Origin: Meloidogyne chitwoodi
Lineage: Eukaryota; Nematoda; Chromadorea; Rhabditida; Meloidogynidae
Length of the DNA: 64,000 bases
Direction: 5' to 3'
Assembly (NCBI GenBank): GCA_015183035.1
Contig: JACZZP010000025.1
Coordinates: 1 to 64,000, forward strand
Shown here: in pieces, positions 40,834 to 58,400 of the stretch
Position numbering within the stretch: position 1 is the stretch's first letter
Layout of the letters: each line of letters opens with the position of its first letter
Position numbers and translations under genes: made by a program
Notes under the pieces: generated by a model
Databases searched by the model: none
Told to the model about the DNA's origin: nothing
The model's input: only the letters and a program-made list of their open reading frames with translations

Positions 40834-41300
40834 GATGATTTTGATGTGACTTAATTTAATAATAAAAAAAATTAAAAAAATTATAATAAATAATAATAAA
40901 ATAATTTTAGTAAGTATAATCTTAATTTGTCAAATTTTGATAAAATACACATATTTTATTTTGTTCAGGGGTTTAAATTTTTAGGCAATTTTTTTAAATG
41001 TAAAAACAGTCTCTTAAAATTTTTTTTATAATTTAATTTTATTGCAAATAATTAAAATGATTGATATTTACAAATTAATTTTTAATAAAACTGTGATAAA
41101 ACAATCCAAAGTCTTTCAATTAAAAAAATAAATTAAAGTCTATTTTTAATAAAAAAAACCATTGAGAGTAACGAACATTTACCTTTAAAACATTAATTAT
41201 CAGCAACCACTCTTAAATCAAAAAATGACAAATATTAATTTAAAAATTAAAAAGAAAAATTAAAATAAAATTTTTGTGACATATTTTGGATAGTGGAAAA
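40834..41300. other. AT-rich intergenic DNA, nothing recognised
   Basis: About 470 bp of AT-rich spacer between the Cys-rich gene and an inverted-repeat element. No exon-like segment seen. Confidence 0.6.
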
Positions 41301-41582
41301 TTGGTCAGTGAAGAAAGTACAAATTCACAAAAAAAAACAAAAATACATGAAAAACACATGAAATTTTTTGTGTTTTTGATGTATTTGTGTTTTTGCCGCA
41401 TTTTTTGTTGTATTTTTGTTTTTTAATATACATTTTGGAAAACACAAAAAGTATTTTTGTGTTAAAAACAAAAAATACAGAAAAATACACAAATAATTTT
41501 ATGTATTTTTGTGCTTTACATGTGTTTTTGTGTTTTTCATCTATTTTTGTTTGACTTTATATGCTGTTTCTTCACTGACCAA
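41301..41582. mobile_element. Inverted-repeat element (MITE-like)
   Basis: The ends TTGGTCAGTGAAGAAA (41301-41316) and TTTCTTCACTGACCAA (41567-41582) are perfect 16-bp inverted repeats. The interior is a foldback of TTTTTGTGTTTTT-type runs and its complement. No convincing target duplication is seen next to the ends. The embedded CAGTGAAG...CTTCACTG resembles hAT ends, but the class is left open. Open frames on both strands inside it follow from the simple-sequence composition. Confidence 0.75.
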
Positions 41583-42020
41583 ACTTTATTTTGATTCTCG
41601 GGGCTTTCGGTATTCAGGATTTTTCGGAATTATTACCGAAAGATCCCGTACCGTATCTGTTTTAAAAATAGTCTCGATTCCAAAATGGTATTTTGTCTGT
41701 CTGTCTACATTAAATATTTTCAATTTATTATTTAAATATTACTAAAATTTATTTTTTTTTTAATGTGTAAATGTAGTATAATAAAAATTAAATATGACCA
41801 CAAAAACATATGACCAATTTAAGATAAAAATTTCTTATCTTAAAAATTATAAAGAAAAATTGACAATTTTTGCTTTTAATATTTTTAGCATTCATTTATA
41901 TCAAATTTATTACTTTTTTAATTAAAGAGAGCTCTTAAATTATATTTAATAAAATTATTAGAAATATATTTATTTTGCTTTATTTACTACTTTTTAATTA
42001 AATATTAATTAATTTAATTT
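41583..42020. other. Intergenic DNA upstream of cathepsin L
   Basis: A stretch of mixed composition near 41583-41700 has CTTTCGGTATTCAGG and ATTACCGAAAGATCC, short dyad-like pieces that could be old transposon debris; the rest is AT-rich. It presumably includes the cathepsin L promoter, but no specific site can be named. Confidence 0.5.
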
Positions 42021-42027
42021 ATTTCAG
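42021..42027 (+). promoter_or_regulatory. Likely spliced-leader acceptor of cathepsin L
   Basis: TTTATTTCAG ends 2 nt before the first ATG. It is the best acceptor consensus in the locus and has no matching upstream exon. In nematodes, an isolated TTTCAG just before the start codon normally marks spliced-leader trans-splicing; that reading is inference. The choice between the two adjacent ATGs (42030 and 42033) does not matter for the product. Confidence 0.6.
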
Positions 42028-42029
42028 AA

Positions 42030-50376
<8,347 letters not shown>

Positions 50377-50419
50377 AAAGAAAAAAATTGTTTAAATACA
50401 AAATTAAAAAGAGAATATA

Positions 50420-50441
50420 AATAAACTTAATTTTTAATAAA
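50420..50441 (+). promoter_or_regulatory. Polyadenylation signals of cathepsin L
   Basis: Two AATAAA hexamers, at 50420-50425 and 50436-50441, lie 44 and 60 nt past the cathepsin L stop. Either position is normal for a nematode 3' end. Confidence 0.6.
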
Positions 50442-50580
50442 ATATCTACTTTTTTAAACTGAATTATTTGAATTTAATAAATAATTGGAATTAATGTAAG
50501 AATTAAGCAATAATTGCTTAAAGAAACTTTGAGCCAGGAGTAAAGAATAAGAGTAATACGAGAACGAGCACACATCTGAT

Positions 50581-51648
50581 CAGTGATGGGAAAGTTCCAG
50601 TTCCGGAATTGGAACTGCGGAACTGGTTGATTCCTGGAACCGGTTTGGAACTGGAACTGTGGAACTGACTGATTCAGGAACCGGTTTGGAACCGGTTCCG
50701 GAACCGGTTCTTAAGATCTCTCTATTCACTCTCCTAATTTATTTTTGTAGGCTAGAAAAGAAGAAAGAAAACTTTTATAAATAATTTATTTGCTTTTCTT
50801 CAGTGTGCTCTAGGTTGGGTGGTAAGTGCGTTAATTTTGTTAGATTGGCTTGTATTCTAATCCTTTGTTATTGAAAAGCTAGTTGGCGTGTTTTTCTTTG
50901 TTTTAAAATTTTTGAAGCAAAATTAAGTCTTAAATTTTCACCTTTGGCACTAAAAGAGTAATTTTTGGCAACATAGGTTTAAAAATTTTTAAATTTTTTG
51001 CCTGCGGCGCTAAAAAAGATTTTTTTGCCAGTTAGGATGTAATAAATTAAAAAAATTTTAACTGTGGCGCTGAAAATGGTGAATTTTTGGCAACTATTGT
51101 TCAATAATTTTTCAAAATTTTCGCCTGCGTCGAAAAAAAACCAAATTTTGAAAATCTAACTACCCGACGTTGCGCGCAACCTGGAAAAACCCTGTTTTAA
51201 ATACTTTTATCTACAGAGAAAAGTGATTTATTTTAAAACTCTTCATATAAAAAATATCCCCTCCAAAACTTCTTTTGTTTTGACCATTTGGAAAAAATGG
51301 ATATACGTACGGATATAGCATTTTTAGACACGGATATGGATATAGGCCACATGGATATATCCGTATACGGATACTGAAATTCGTATAAGTGTACCACTGG
51401 TTTATATATTTACTCTTAATTCTGACGGAAAAATGGAAAATTCATAATTAATAAAAAATTTCGTTTTGGAACTGGAAATGTTTGGAACCGGTTCCGGAAC
51501 TGGAACTATAAAAATTAAAAATGCAGTTCCGGAACTCGAACTGCAAAAATTAAAAATGCAGTTCAGGAACTGGAACTGCAAAAATTCAAAAACTAGTTCC
51601 GGAACTTGAACCGATTCCAGTGGAAATTTTGGAACTTTAGCATCACTG
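50581..51648. mobile_element. hAT-type non-autonomous element, 1.07 kb
   Basis: The ends are CAGTGATGGGAAAGTTCC and GGAACTTTAGCATCACTG (inverted repeats with a few mismatches). It is flanked by 8-bp duplications, CATCTGAT (50573-50580) and CCTCTGAT (51649-51656), with one mismatch. CAGTGATG ends with 8-bp duplications are hAT-like. Next to each end are many GGAACCGGTTCCGGAAC-type blocks. The middle (about 50930-51160) has four degenerate units with TTTTTGGCAAC and CCTGCGGCGCT. No transposase frame is present; a minus-strand open frame at 51402-51665 is only the complement of the repeats. Confidence 0.85.
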
Positions 51649-51662
51649 CCTCTGATATATAT

Positions 51663-51854
51663 CAAGGATGCATATCGTTATCGTATATCGTATTTTTGTG
51701 GTGATTTTGTATCTTATCGTATTTCGTATCGCATTTTTTAAGAATTTATATCTTACATCGTATCGTATTTTTTCAGAAATAATATCGTATCGGATTTTTT
51801 TATGAATTTATATCGTATCGTATATCGTATTTTACCGAAAGATATGCATCCCTG
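51663..51854. mobile_element. hAT-type MITE, 192 bp
   Basis: The ends are CAAGGATGCATATC and GATATGCATCCCTG (one mismatch as inverted repeats), with perfect 8-bp flanking duplications ATATATAT (51655-51662 and 51855-51862). The interior is built of ATCGTATCGTATATCGTATT in tandem. It sits 6 bp from the end of the neighbouring hAT element and 42 bp past the stop of the minus-strand gene. Confidence 0.82.
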
Positions 51855-51896
51855 ATATATATCAGGTTTTAAAATAAAAAATATTAAAAAAAATCA

Positions 51897-54800
51897 TCAG
51901 TATCCTGTATGAGAACTCTCTCCTTCATAAAAATAATCAATTAACACAAAAGGCCATTTCCCTAAAAGATGATCAAAACCGTCAGCAAAAATTGCTGTGA
52001 TAAAAATCTCTACTGCAAAAATTGAAAGTGCAGGTTTGATTTTATGACAATCAATTTCTGATCCGTATATAGCACACATTTCTCTTATAGCAATTGTTAA
52101 TTCACATGCAATTTCTTTTATTTTTGTAAATAATTGAGGAATACGTTGTTTCGAATATTCTATAAGAGGATTTACGATTGAAGAACTTAACTCTGTGCCA
52201 GGTAAATATTTTTTGCAATTTGTAAAAGATTTATATTCTAAGAGAAGTTGAATAGCTTCTTTAATCCTTGCCTTAAATAAAAAAAATATTTTAAGGTTAT
52301 TAATTTCAATCAGATTTTTAGTAAAATCAAAAAATGGAAAAAATGCAGACTAAAATTTGAATATTTTTTTAATTAAATTTTTGACCTTTTTATAAAAAAT
52401 ACATATTTATGAATCTTTTGGAATTAAAAATGTATGAATATTACGTTAATATGAGCATGAAGGTGTTGTAAATCTATTTGTATATTTTGAGCATTTTGAA
52501 CATTACTTATCTTTTTAGTAATCTTTTTTAACAATTTTTTATAACTTTCATCATCCAATTTATAACAAATTAGACTTCTCTCATAATAAGGCTTCTGGAT
52601 AGGTATTGTCAAATTATTAAGTACTTCTTCATAGAAGTTATACCCATGGTTTTGCTGATTTTTATTTGTAGCTTTCTCCACAAAAATTTTTATCATAGCT
52701 GTTCTAGCGCATAAATCTCTTGTCCATTCTGATTGACTATTTCTTTGAGTAACAATATTACAAATTTCTACTAAGTATTTTAATATTCTTTTGTTAAACA
52801 TTGTAAGAAGTTGTACGTCGTCGGACTTTTTACGGTCTGCAAATTTTTAAAATTTTAAAAGCAAATTTTTATTAAGTATAATATTTTTGCATAAATTATA
52901 TTAAAAATAAATTTTAAGGCAACGTTAAGAATCCGGGTCCCGAATTTTTTTATTTATTTTCCCGTGAAACTTGGTATCCGGGGGTTATCGCGGGCGCTGA
53001 TCACGAATCTGATATCAGATTTTGTCTGATACTTGATTTTATCTATGATTTTTCATCAATTGCTTGATTTTTTGCATCTCTTTATTTTTCTTAATTGGTC
53101 ATAACTTTAAGTAAAATCGACCAATCGTAATGTTTTTTGTGTCATTCAACACAGATCGATAAACGCTCTTGAATGAGAATCATTATATATTTAAATTTTC
53201 AATCCCAAAAATCATTGCTCCAACTTGGTTTTCTCGATTTTCAAGGACCTGTATCTTGGTTCATCGGCATCTCTGCATCATGAGAGTTGTACCATTAGAC
53301 TCAGATCTTCGAGAGGAATCGAATGATATATAATTTGACCGACATATTATTTAGTGACCAAAAATCAAGTACTTGATGAAAAATCATGGATAAAATCAAG
53401 TATCAGACAAAATCTGATATCAGATTCGTGATCAGCGCCCTTGATAACCCCCGGATACCAAGTTTCACGGGAAAATAAATAAAAAAATTCGGGACCCGGA
53501 TTCTTAACGGATGCCAATTTTAATATTTTTATTAATTAAAAAATGAAACAAAATTTATATTTCATATTTAACAAAAAATCCAACTTGTAGCTTTTAAATT
53601 TAATCAGAATTTCTTGAGCGTTTAAAAAAGCTACAAGTTGTAGTAAGCAAAAAAGTTTATTTATTTTTATTTTATTTAAAATTTACCTTGTTTATTTATG
53701 TTTTGATAAATTGCTGGGACCAAATGTTTATCTAAATTTTAAATTCCATTAGACTCATAAACTATATCACAGTCAGGGTTGAATCGATATTGGAAAAAGT
53801 TCGAAATGAAATTAGTTAATTTCGTGAATTCGAAATTTTTCGAAAAAAAAACCTCAAAATTTCGGGTTTCTAAATCGAAATTTCGACTCAACCCTGACCA
53901 GAGCCCAAAATTTAATAAAATATTTAAAATAAAATATATTTAAAACGGCTTAAATAATTATTTTTATATTAACCCATAAATTTTTGTTAATTAAATTAAT
54001 AAAATTTTCTTGTATAAATACTGTCTTTTTTAATTTCCTTACCATCAAAGGTACCTAATTTCTTGAATCTGACGTTTTATTATTGATGAATTTATTTCTG
54101 AATAAATAATTTTTGGTACTTTTCCGTTATCTCTACGCACTTTTGCGGACTTTTTTTTTTGCGGACAATTTTTAATTTATGTATATAAAACAACTACAAT
54201 AAAAAGTTACTCAAATGGCCAATATTTCCCCAAGCAATCATAATTTCTTTAAAAACGTCTCCATCGCGACAAACTCTAGTTTTGTGTAGAAGACCACGTC
54301 TTGTAAGAATTCGATGGCATCTTTTTCAGTTTTTGGCAAATCCCAAATTTTCATTATAAATAAAAATAGACTAAAAAAATAAAAAATGATAGACTAATTT
54401 ATTCTTATTTTCATATACATATATTATACACCAAATATAATTGATTGATTGGCTGTCAACGGCATATTGAGGGAAAAGGGAATATGGAAAGCAATTATAA
54501 TTGTCCGCAAAAAAAGTCCGCAAAAAGTGCGTAGGGATAACGGAAAAGTACCTAATTTTTTAATTAATTTATTTTAAAAATAATTAATCTTACTTTTTAA
54601 ATTCATTGCTTCAAAATGACTAGTCAGTGTATTATTATCCTCCCAATTACTACTACCTTCCCCAACATTTTGTTCAACTATTGGAATATATGTATAACCA
54701 AATTTCTCAAAGCAATGTTCACAATAACATTCCCAAAGAAATGTTTTGCTTGCTTTCAAATGATTTTTGTATTTTTCCGGACAAATTTTATTTTCAGATT

Positions 54801-54909
54801 TTGGACAAGAGTTCCAACATGATTTTTTTGTAAGATCAGGGAATGGATCCGGATCCATTCCATTAATAAATTGAAAACAAATTGAAAATAACAAGAATAA
54901 AATTAACAT
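51897..54909 (-). CDS. Predicted secreted protein of unknown family, four exons, 375 residues
   Basis: Minus-strand exons in reading order: 54909-54594, 53731-53687, 52836-52445, 52271-51897. The first two joins are phase 1 and the third is phase 0; the frame is open from ATG to TGA (1128 nt). Donors are GTAAGA, GTAAAT and GTAATA; acceptors are TTTAG, TTTGCAG and TTTAAG. Residues 1-17 (MLILFLLFSICFQFING) are a signal peptide. Exon 1 then carries a Cys-rich part (CWNSCPKSENKIC, then WECYCEHCFEKFGYTY). Exons 2-4 are long, charged and probably helical (KHLVPAIYQNINKQDRKKSD; ARIKEAIQLLLEYKSFTNC). No family recognised; secreted effector or extracellular protein is inference only. Introns 1 and 2 are unusually long (862 and 850 nt) because transposons sit in them. 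If exon 1 is a separate gene, exons 3-4 alone give 243 residues from an ATG at 52801. Confidence 0.62.
52918..53515. mobile_element. Foldback transposon with long inverted arms, in intron 2
   Basis: 598 bp. The arms of about 150 bp are nearly identical inverted copies: GTTAAGAATCCGGGTCCCG, then GAAACTTGGTATCCGGGGGT and GATCACGAATCTGATATCAG on the left, each mirrored on the right. The outermost bases are GGCA...TGCC. Flanks are perfect 8-bp duplications AATTTTAA (52910-52917 and 53516-53523). It is much more GC-rich than its surroundings and has no coding capacity. A GG start with an 8-bp duplication would fit Merlin-like elements; that class is tentative. It lies wholly inside intron 2 of the minus-strand gene. 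Confidence 0.85.
53774..53896. mobile_element. Short hAT-like MITE in intron 1
   Basis: 123 bp with ends CAGGGTTGAATCGA and TCGACTCAACCCTG (one mismatch). The interior consists of TTCGAAATTTTTCG-type palindromic blocks. Flanking octamers ATCACAGT and ACCAGAGC match at only 5 of 8 positions, so the duplication is weak. The class is assigned from the CAGGG end. Confidence 0.65.
54115..54552. mobile_element. Merlin-like non-autonomous element in intron 1
   Basis: 438 bp. The ends are GGTACTTTTCCGTTATC and GATAACGGAAAAGTACC (perfect over 17 bp), and the inverted arms continue through CTACGCACTTTTGCGGAC for about 55 bp. Perfect 8-bp duplications TAATTTTT flank it (54107-54114 and 54553-54560). 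GG-starting ends with 8-9 bp duplications are typical of Merlin elements. It carries a transposase N-terminal remnant (separate entry), which supports the class. It lies in intron 1 of the minus-strand gene. Confidence 0.8.
54194..54354 (-). pseudogene. Merlin/ISXO2-like transposase N-terminus, broken
   Basis: Starting at the ATG at 54354, the minus strand reads MKIWDLPKTEKDAIEFLQ. One frame over it continues as RGLLHKTRVCRDGDVFKEI and on to a TAG at 54194-54196. The order (DLP...EA..FLQ, then RGLL...T..C..G) matches, as I remember it, the N-terminal zinc-ribbon region of ISXO2-like/Merlin transposases. A one-base shift after LQ and the lack of the catalytic domain mean it is dead. It reads inside the Merlin-like inverted repeats, as an internally deleted copy should. 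Confidence 0.6.
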
Positions 54910-55209
54910 TTTTAATAAATTTAAATTAAAAATTAAAAATAGGTTAAATTCTCTAATTTTTTTAATGAATTTTGAGAAGCTTAATATTGAAGAGGGGACA
55001 ATGTAAGAAAATGAAGGCTATAATTTCTTAGAGAAAATGCTTCATACGACACAGAGAAGGATAGAAATATCAATAAGTAAGTTTATCAATAATTCGCCAC
55101 GATATAAAAATTTATTTAAGTAATGGCTCATCGGAATAAAATTAAAGTAAAAGAACAAAAATTTTTATTTAAAAGTACAAAAGGTACAAAATTTTCGGTA
55201 ATATGAAGT
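54910..55209. other. Intergenic DNA, nothing recognised
   Basis: Upstream flank of the minus-strand secreted-protein gene. Composition is somewhat less AT-biased than the satellites (GAAGAGGGGACAATG, ACACAGAGAAGGATAG), but I see no open frame or repeat worth calling. Confidence 0.5.
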
Positions 55210-55280
55210 TTATTCCACTTTTTTTATTTTTAAAAATTCTTCTTTTTCAATGAAGCAGTCAGCAAGAGTCTTTTTTAATC
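55210..55280 (-). CDS. Possible terminal exon of an unknown gene
   Basis: On the minus strand, after an acceptor-like ACTCAAAG (55282-55281), 71 nt read LKKTLADCFIEKEEFLKIKK then VE and TAA. The acidic-basic, helix-like composition is coding-like. Any upstream exons would have to lie beyond the 118-bp satellite that starts about 145 bp away, so it is either a truncated remnant or a gene with a satellite-filled intron. Very short; low confidence. Confidence 0.25.
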
Positions 55281-55424
55281 CTTTGAGTGTATAAAATAAG
55301 AATTAGTTAGGAAATGTTAATTAATAAATTATTATTATTGTAGTGGATTTGTTCTACTATAAAAGCTCTATTGTATTTAAAATGTTCACTCGCAATGGAA
55401 CATATCAACATGCTACTCACTACA

Positions 55425-58400
55425 AAAATATTGTTATCTTGTTTTAGGTGAATTTATAATACCTATATATTTATTTCGTTAATTATATTTTATTCTAATT
55501 TTTCGTTTCTAAATTTATTCGAATCAACGAATACATTTTACAAAAATATTGTTATCTTGTTTTAGGTGAATTTATAATACCTATATATTTATTTCGTGAA
55601 GTATATTTTATTCTAATTTTTCGTTTCTAAATTCATTCGAATCAACGAATACATTTTACAAAAATATTGTTATCTTGTTTTAGGTGAATTTATAATACCT
55701 ATATATTTATTTCGTTAAGTATATTTTATTCTAATTTTTCGTTTCTAAATTTATTCGAATCAACGAATACATTTTACAAAAATATTGTTATCTTGTTTTA
55801 GGTGAATTTATAATACCTATATATTTATTTCGTTAAGTATATTTTATTCTAATTTTTCGTTTCTAAATTTATTCGAATCAACGAATACATTTTACAAAAA
55901 TATTGTTATCTTGTTTTAGGTGAATTTATAATACCTATATATTTATTTCGTGAAGTATATTTTATTCTAATTTTTCGTTTCTAAATTCATTCGAATCAAC
56001 GAATACATTTTACAAAAATATTGTTATCTTGTTTTAGGTGAATTTATAATACCTATATATTTATTTCGTTAAGTATATTTTATTCTAATTTTTCGTTTCT
56101 AAATTTATTCGAATCAACGAATACATTTTACAAAAATATTGTTATCTTGTTTTAGGTGAATTTATAATACCTATATATTTATTTCGTGAAGTATATTTTA
56201 TTCTAATTTTTCGTTTCTAAATTCATTCGAATCAACGAATACATTTTACAAAAATATTGTTATCTTGTTTTAGGTGAATTTATAATACCTATATATTTAT
56301 TTCGTTAAGTATATTTTATTCTAATTTTTCGTTTCTAAATTTATTCGAATCAACGAATACATTTTACAAAAATATTGTTATCTTGTTTTAGGTGAATTTA
56401 TAATACCTATATATTTATTTCGTTAATTATATTTTATTCTAATTTTTCGTTTCTAAATTTATTCGAACCAACGAATACATTTTTCAAAAATATTGTTATC
56501 TTGTTTTAGGTGAATTTATAATACCTATATATTGATTTCGTTAAGTATATTTTATTCTAATTTTTCGTTTCTAAATTTATTCGAATCAACGAATACATTT
56601 TACAAAAATATTGTTATCTTGTTTTAGGTGAATTTATAATAGCAATATATTTACTTCGTTAAGTATATTTTATTCTAATTTTTCGTTTCTAAATGTGTTC
56701 GAATCAACGAATACATTTTACAAAAATATTGTTATCTTGTTTTAGGTGAATTTATAATACCTATATATTTATTTCGTTAATTATATTTTATTCTAATTTT
56801 TCGTTTCTAAATTTATTCGAACCAACGAATACATTTTTCAAAAATATTGTTATCTTGTTTTAGGTGAATTTATAATACCTATATATTGATTTCGTTAAGT
56901 ATATTTTATTCTAATTTTTCGTTTCTAAATTTATTCGAATCAACGAATACATTTTACAAAAATATTGTTATCTTGTTTTAGGTGAATTTATAATAGCAAT
57001 ATATTTACTTCGTTAAGTATATTTTATTCTAATTTTTCGTTTCTAAATGTGTTCGAATCAACGAATACATTTTACAAAAATATTGTTATCTTGTTTTAGG
57101 TGAATTTATAATACCTATATATTTATTTCGTTAAGTATATTTTATTCTAATTTTTCGATTCTAAATTTATTCGAATCAACGAATACATTTTACAAAAATA
57201 TTGTTATCTTGTTTTAGGTGAATTTATAATACCTATATATTTATTTCGTGAAGTATATTTTATTCTAATTTTTCGTTTCTAAATTTGTTCGAATCAACGA
57301 ATACATTTTACAAAAATATTGTTATCTTGTTTTAGGTGAATTTATAATACCTATATATTTATTTCGTGAAGTATATTTTATTCTAATTTTTCGTTTCTAA
57401 ATTTGTTCGAATAAACGAATACATTTTACAAAAATATTGTTATCTTGTTTTAGGTGAATTTATAATACCTATAATTATTTCGTTAAGTATATTTTATTCT
57501 AATTTTTCGTTTCTAAATTTGTTCGAATCAACGAATACATTTTACAAAAATATTGTTATCTTGTTTTAGGTGAATTTATAATACCTATATATTTATTTCG
57601 TGAAGTATATTTTATTCTAATTTTTCGTTTCTAAATTTGTTCGAATCAACGAATACATTTTACAAAAATATTGTTATCTTGTTTTAGGTGAATTTATAAT
57701 ACCTATATATTTATTTCGTGAAGTATATTTTATTCTAATTTTTCGTTTCTAAATTTGTTCGAATCAACGAATACATTTTACAAAAATATTGTTATCTTGT
57801 TTTAGGTGAATTTATAATACCTATATATTTATTTCGTGAAGTATATTTTATTCTAATTTTTCGTTTCTAAATTTGTTCGAATCAACGAATACATTTTACA
57901 AAAATATTGTTATCTTGTTTTAGGTGAATTTATAATACCTATATATTTATTTCGTGAAGTATATTTTATTCTAATTTTTCGTTTCTAAATTTGTTCGAAT
58001 CAACGAATACATTTTACAAAAATATTGTTATCTTGTTTTAGGTGAATTTATAATACCTATATATTTATTTCGTGAAGTATATTTTATTCTAATTTTTCGT
58101 TTCTAAATTTGTTCGAATCAACGAATACATTTTACAAAAATATTGTTATCTTGTTTTAGGTGAATTTATAATACCTATATATTTATTTCGTTAAGTATAT
58201 TTTATTCTAATTTTTCGATTCTAAATTTATTCGAATCAACGAATACATTTTACAAAAATATTGTTATCTTGTTTTAGGTGAATTTATAATACCTATATAT
58301 TTATTTCGTGAAGTATATTTTATTCTAATTTTTCGTTTCTAAATTTGTTCGAATCAACGAATACATTTTACAAAAATATTGTTATCTTGTTTTAGGTGAA

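Noticed and set aside
41305..41745. Open frames on both strands around the inverted-repeat element
   Set aside because: They are translations of TTTTTGTGTTTTT simple sequence and its flank; Phe/Val/Lys-rich with no domain or splice logic.
51402..51665. Minus-strand open frame of 87 residues with repeated PVPEP-like blocks
   Set aside because: It comes from the GGAACCGGTTCCGGAAC repeats at the end of the hAT element.
53480..53500. Tc1/mariner classification (TA duplication) of the foldback element
   Set aside because: A TA reading is possible at TTAAG/CTTAA, but extending the arms to GGCA/TGCC gives a perfect 8-bp duplication, which is far less likely by chance.
54043..54054. A possible 12-nt minus-strand microexon between exons 1 and 2 of the secreted-protein gene
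   Set aside because: It has AG and GT on its two sides and keeps the frame, but exon 1 already joins exon 2 in phase without it; it needs transcript evidence.
54616..54833. Two plus-strand open frames
   Set aside because: They overlap the signal-peptide exon of the minus-strand gene, which has coding-like composition and fits a spliced model; the plus-strand frames do not.
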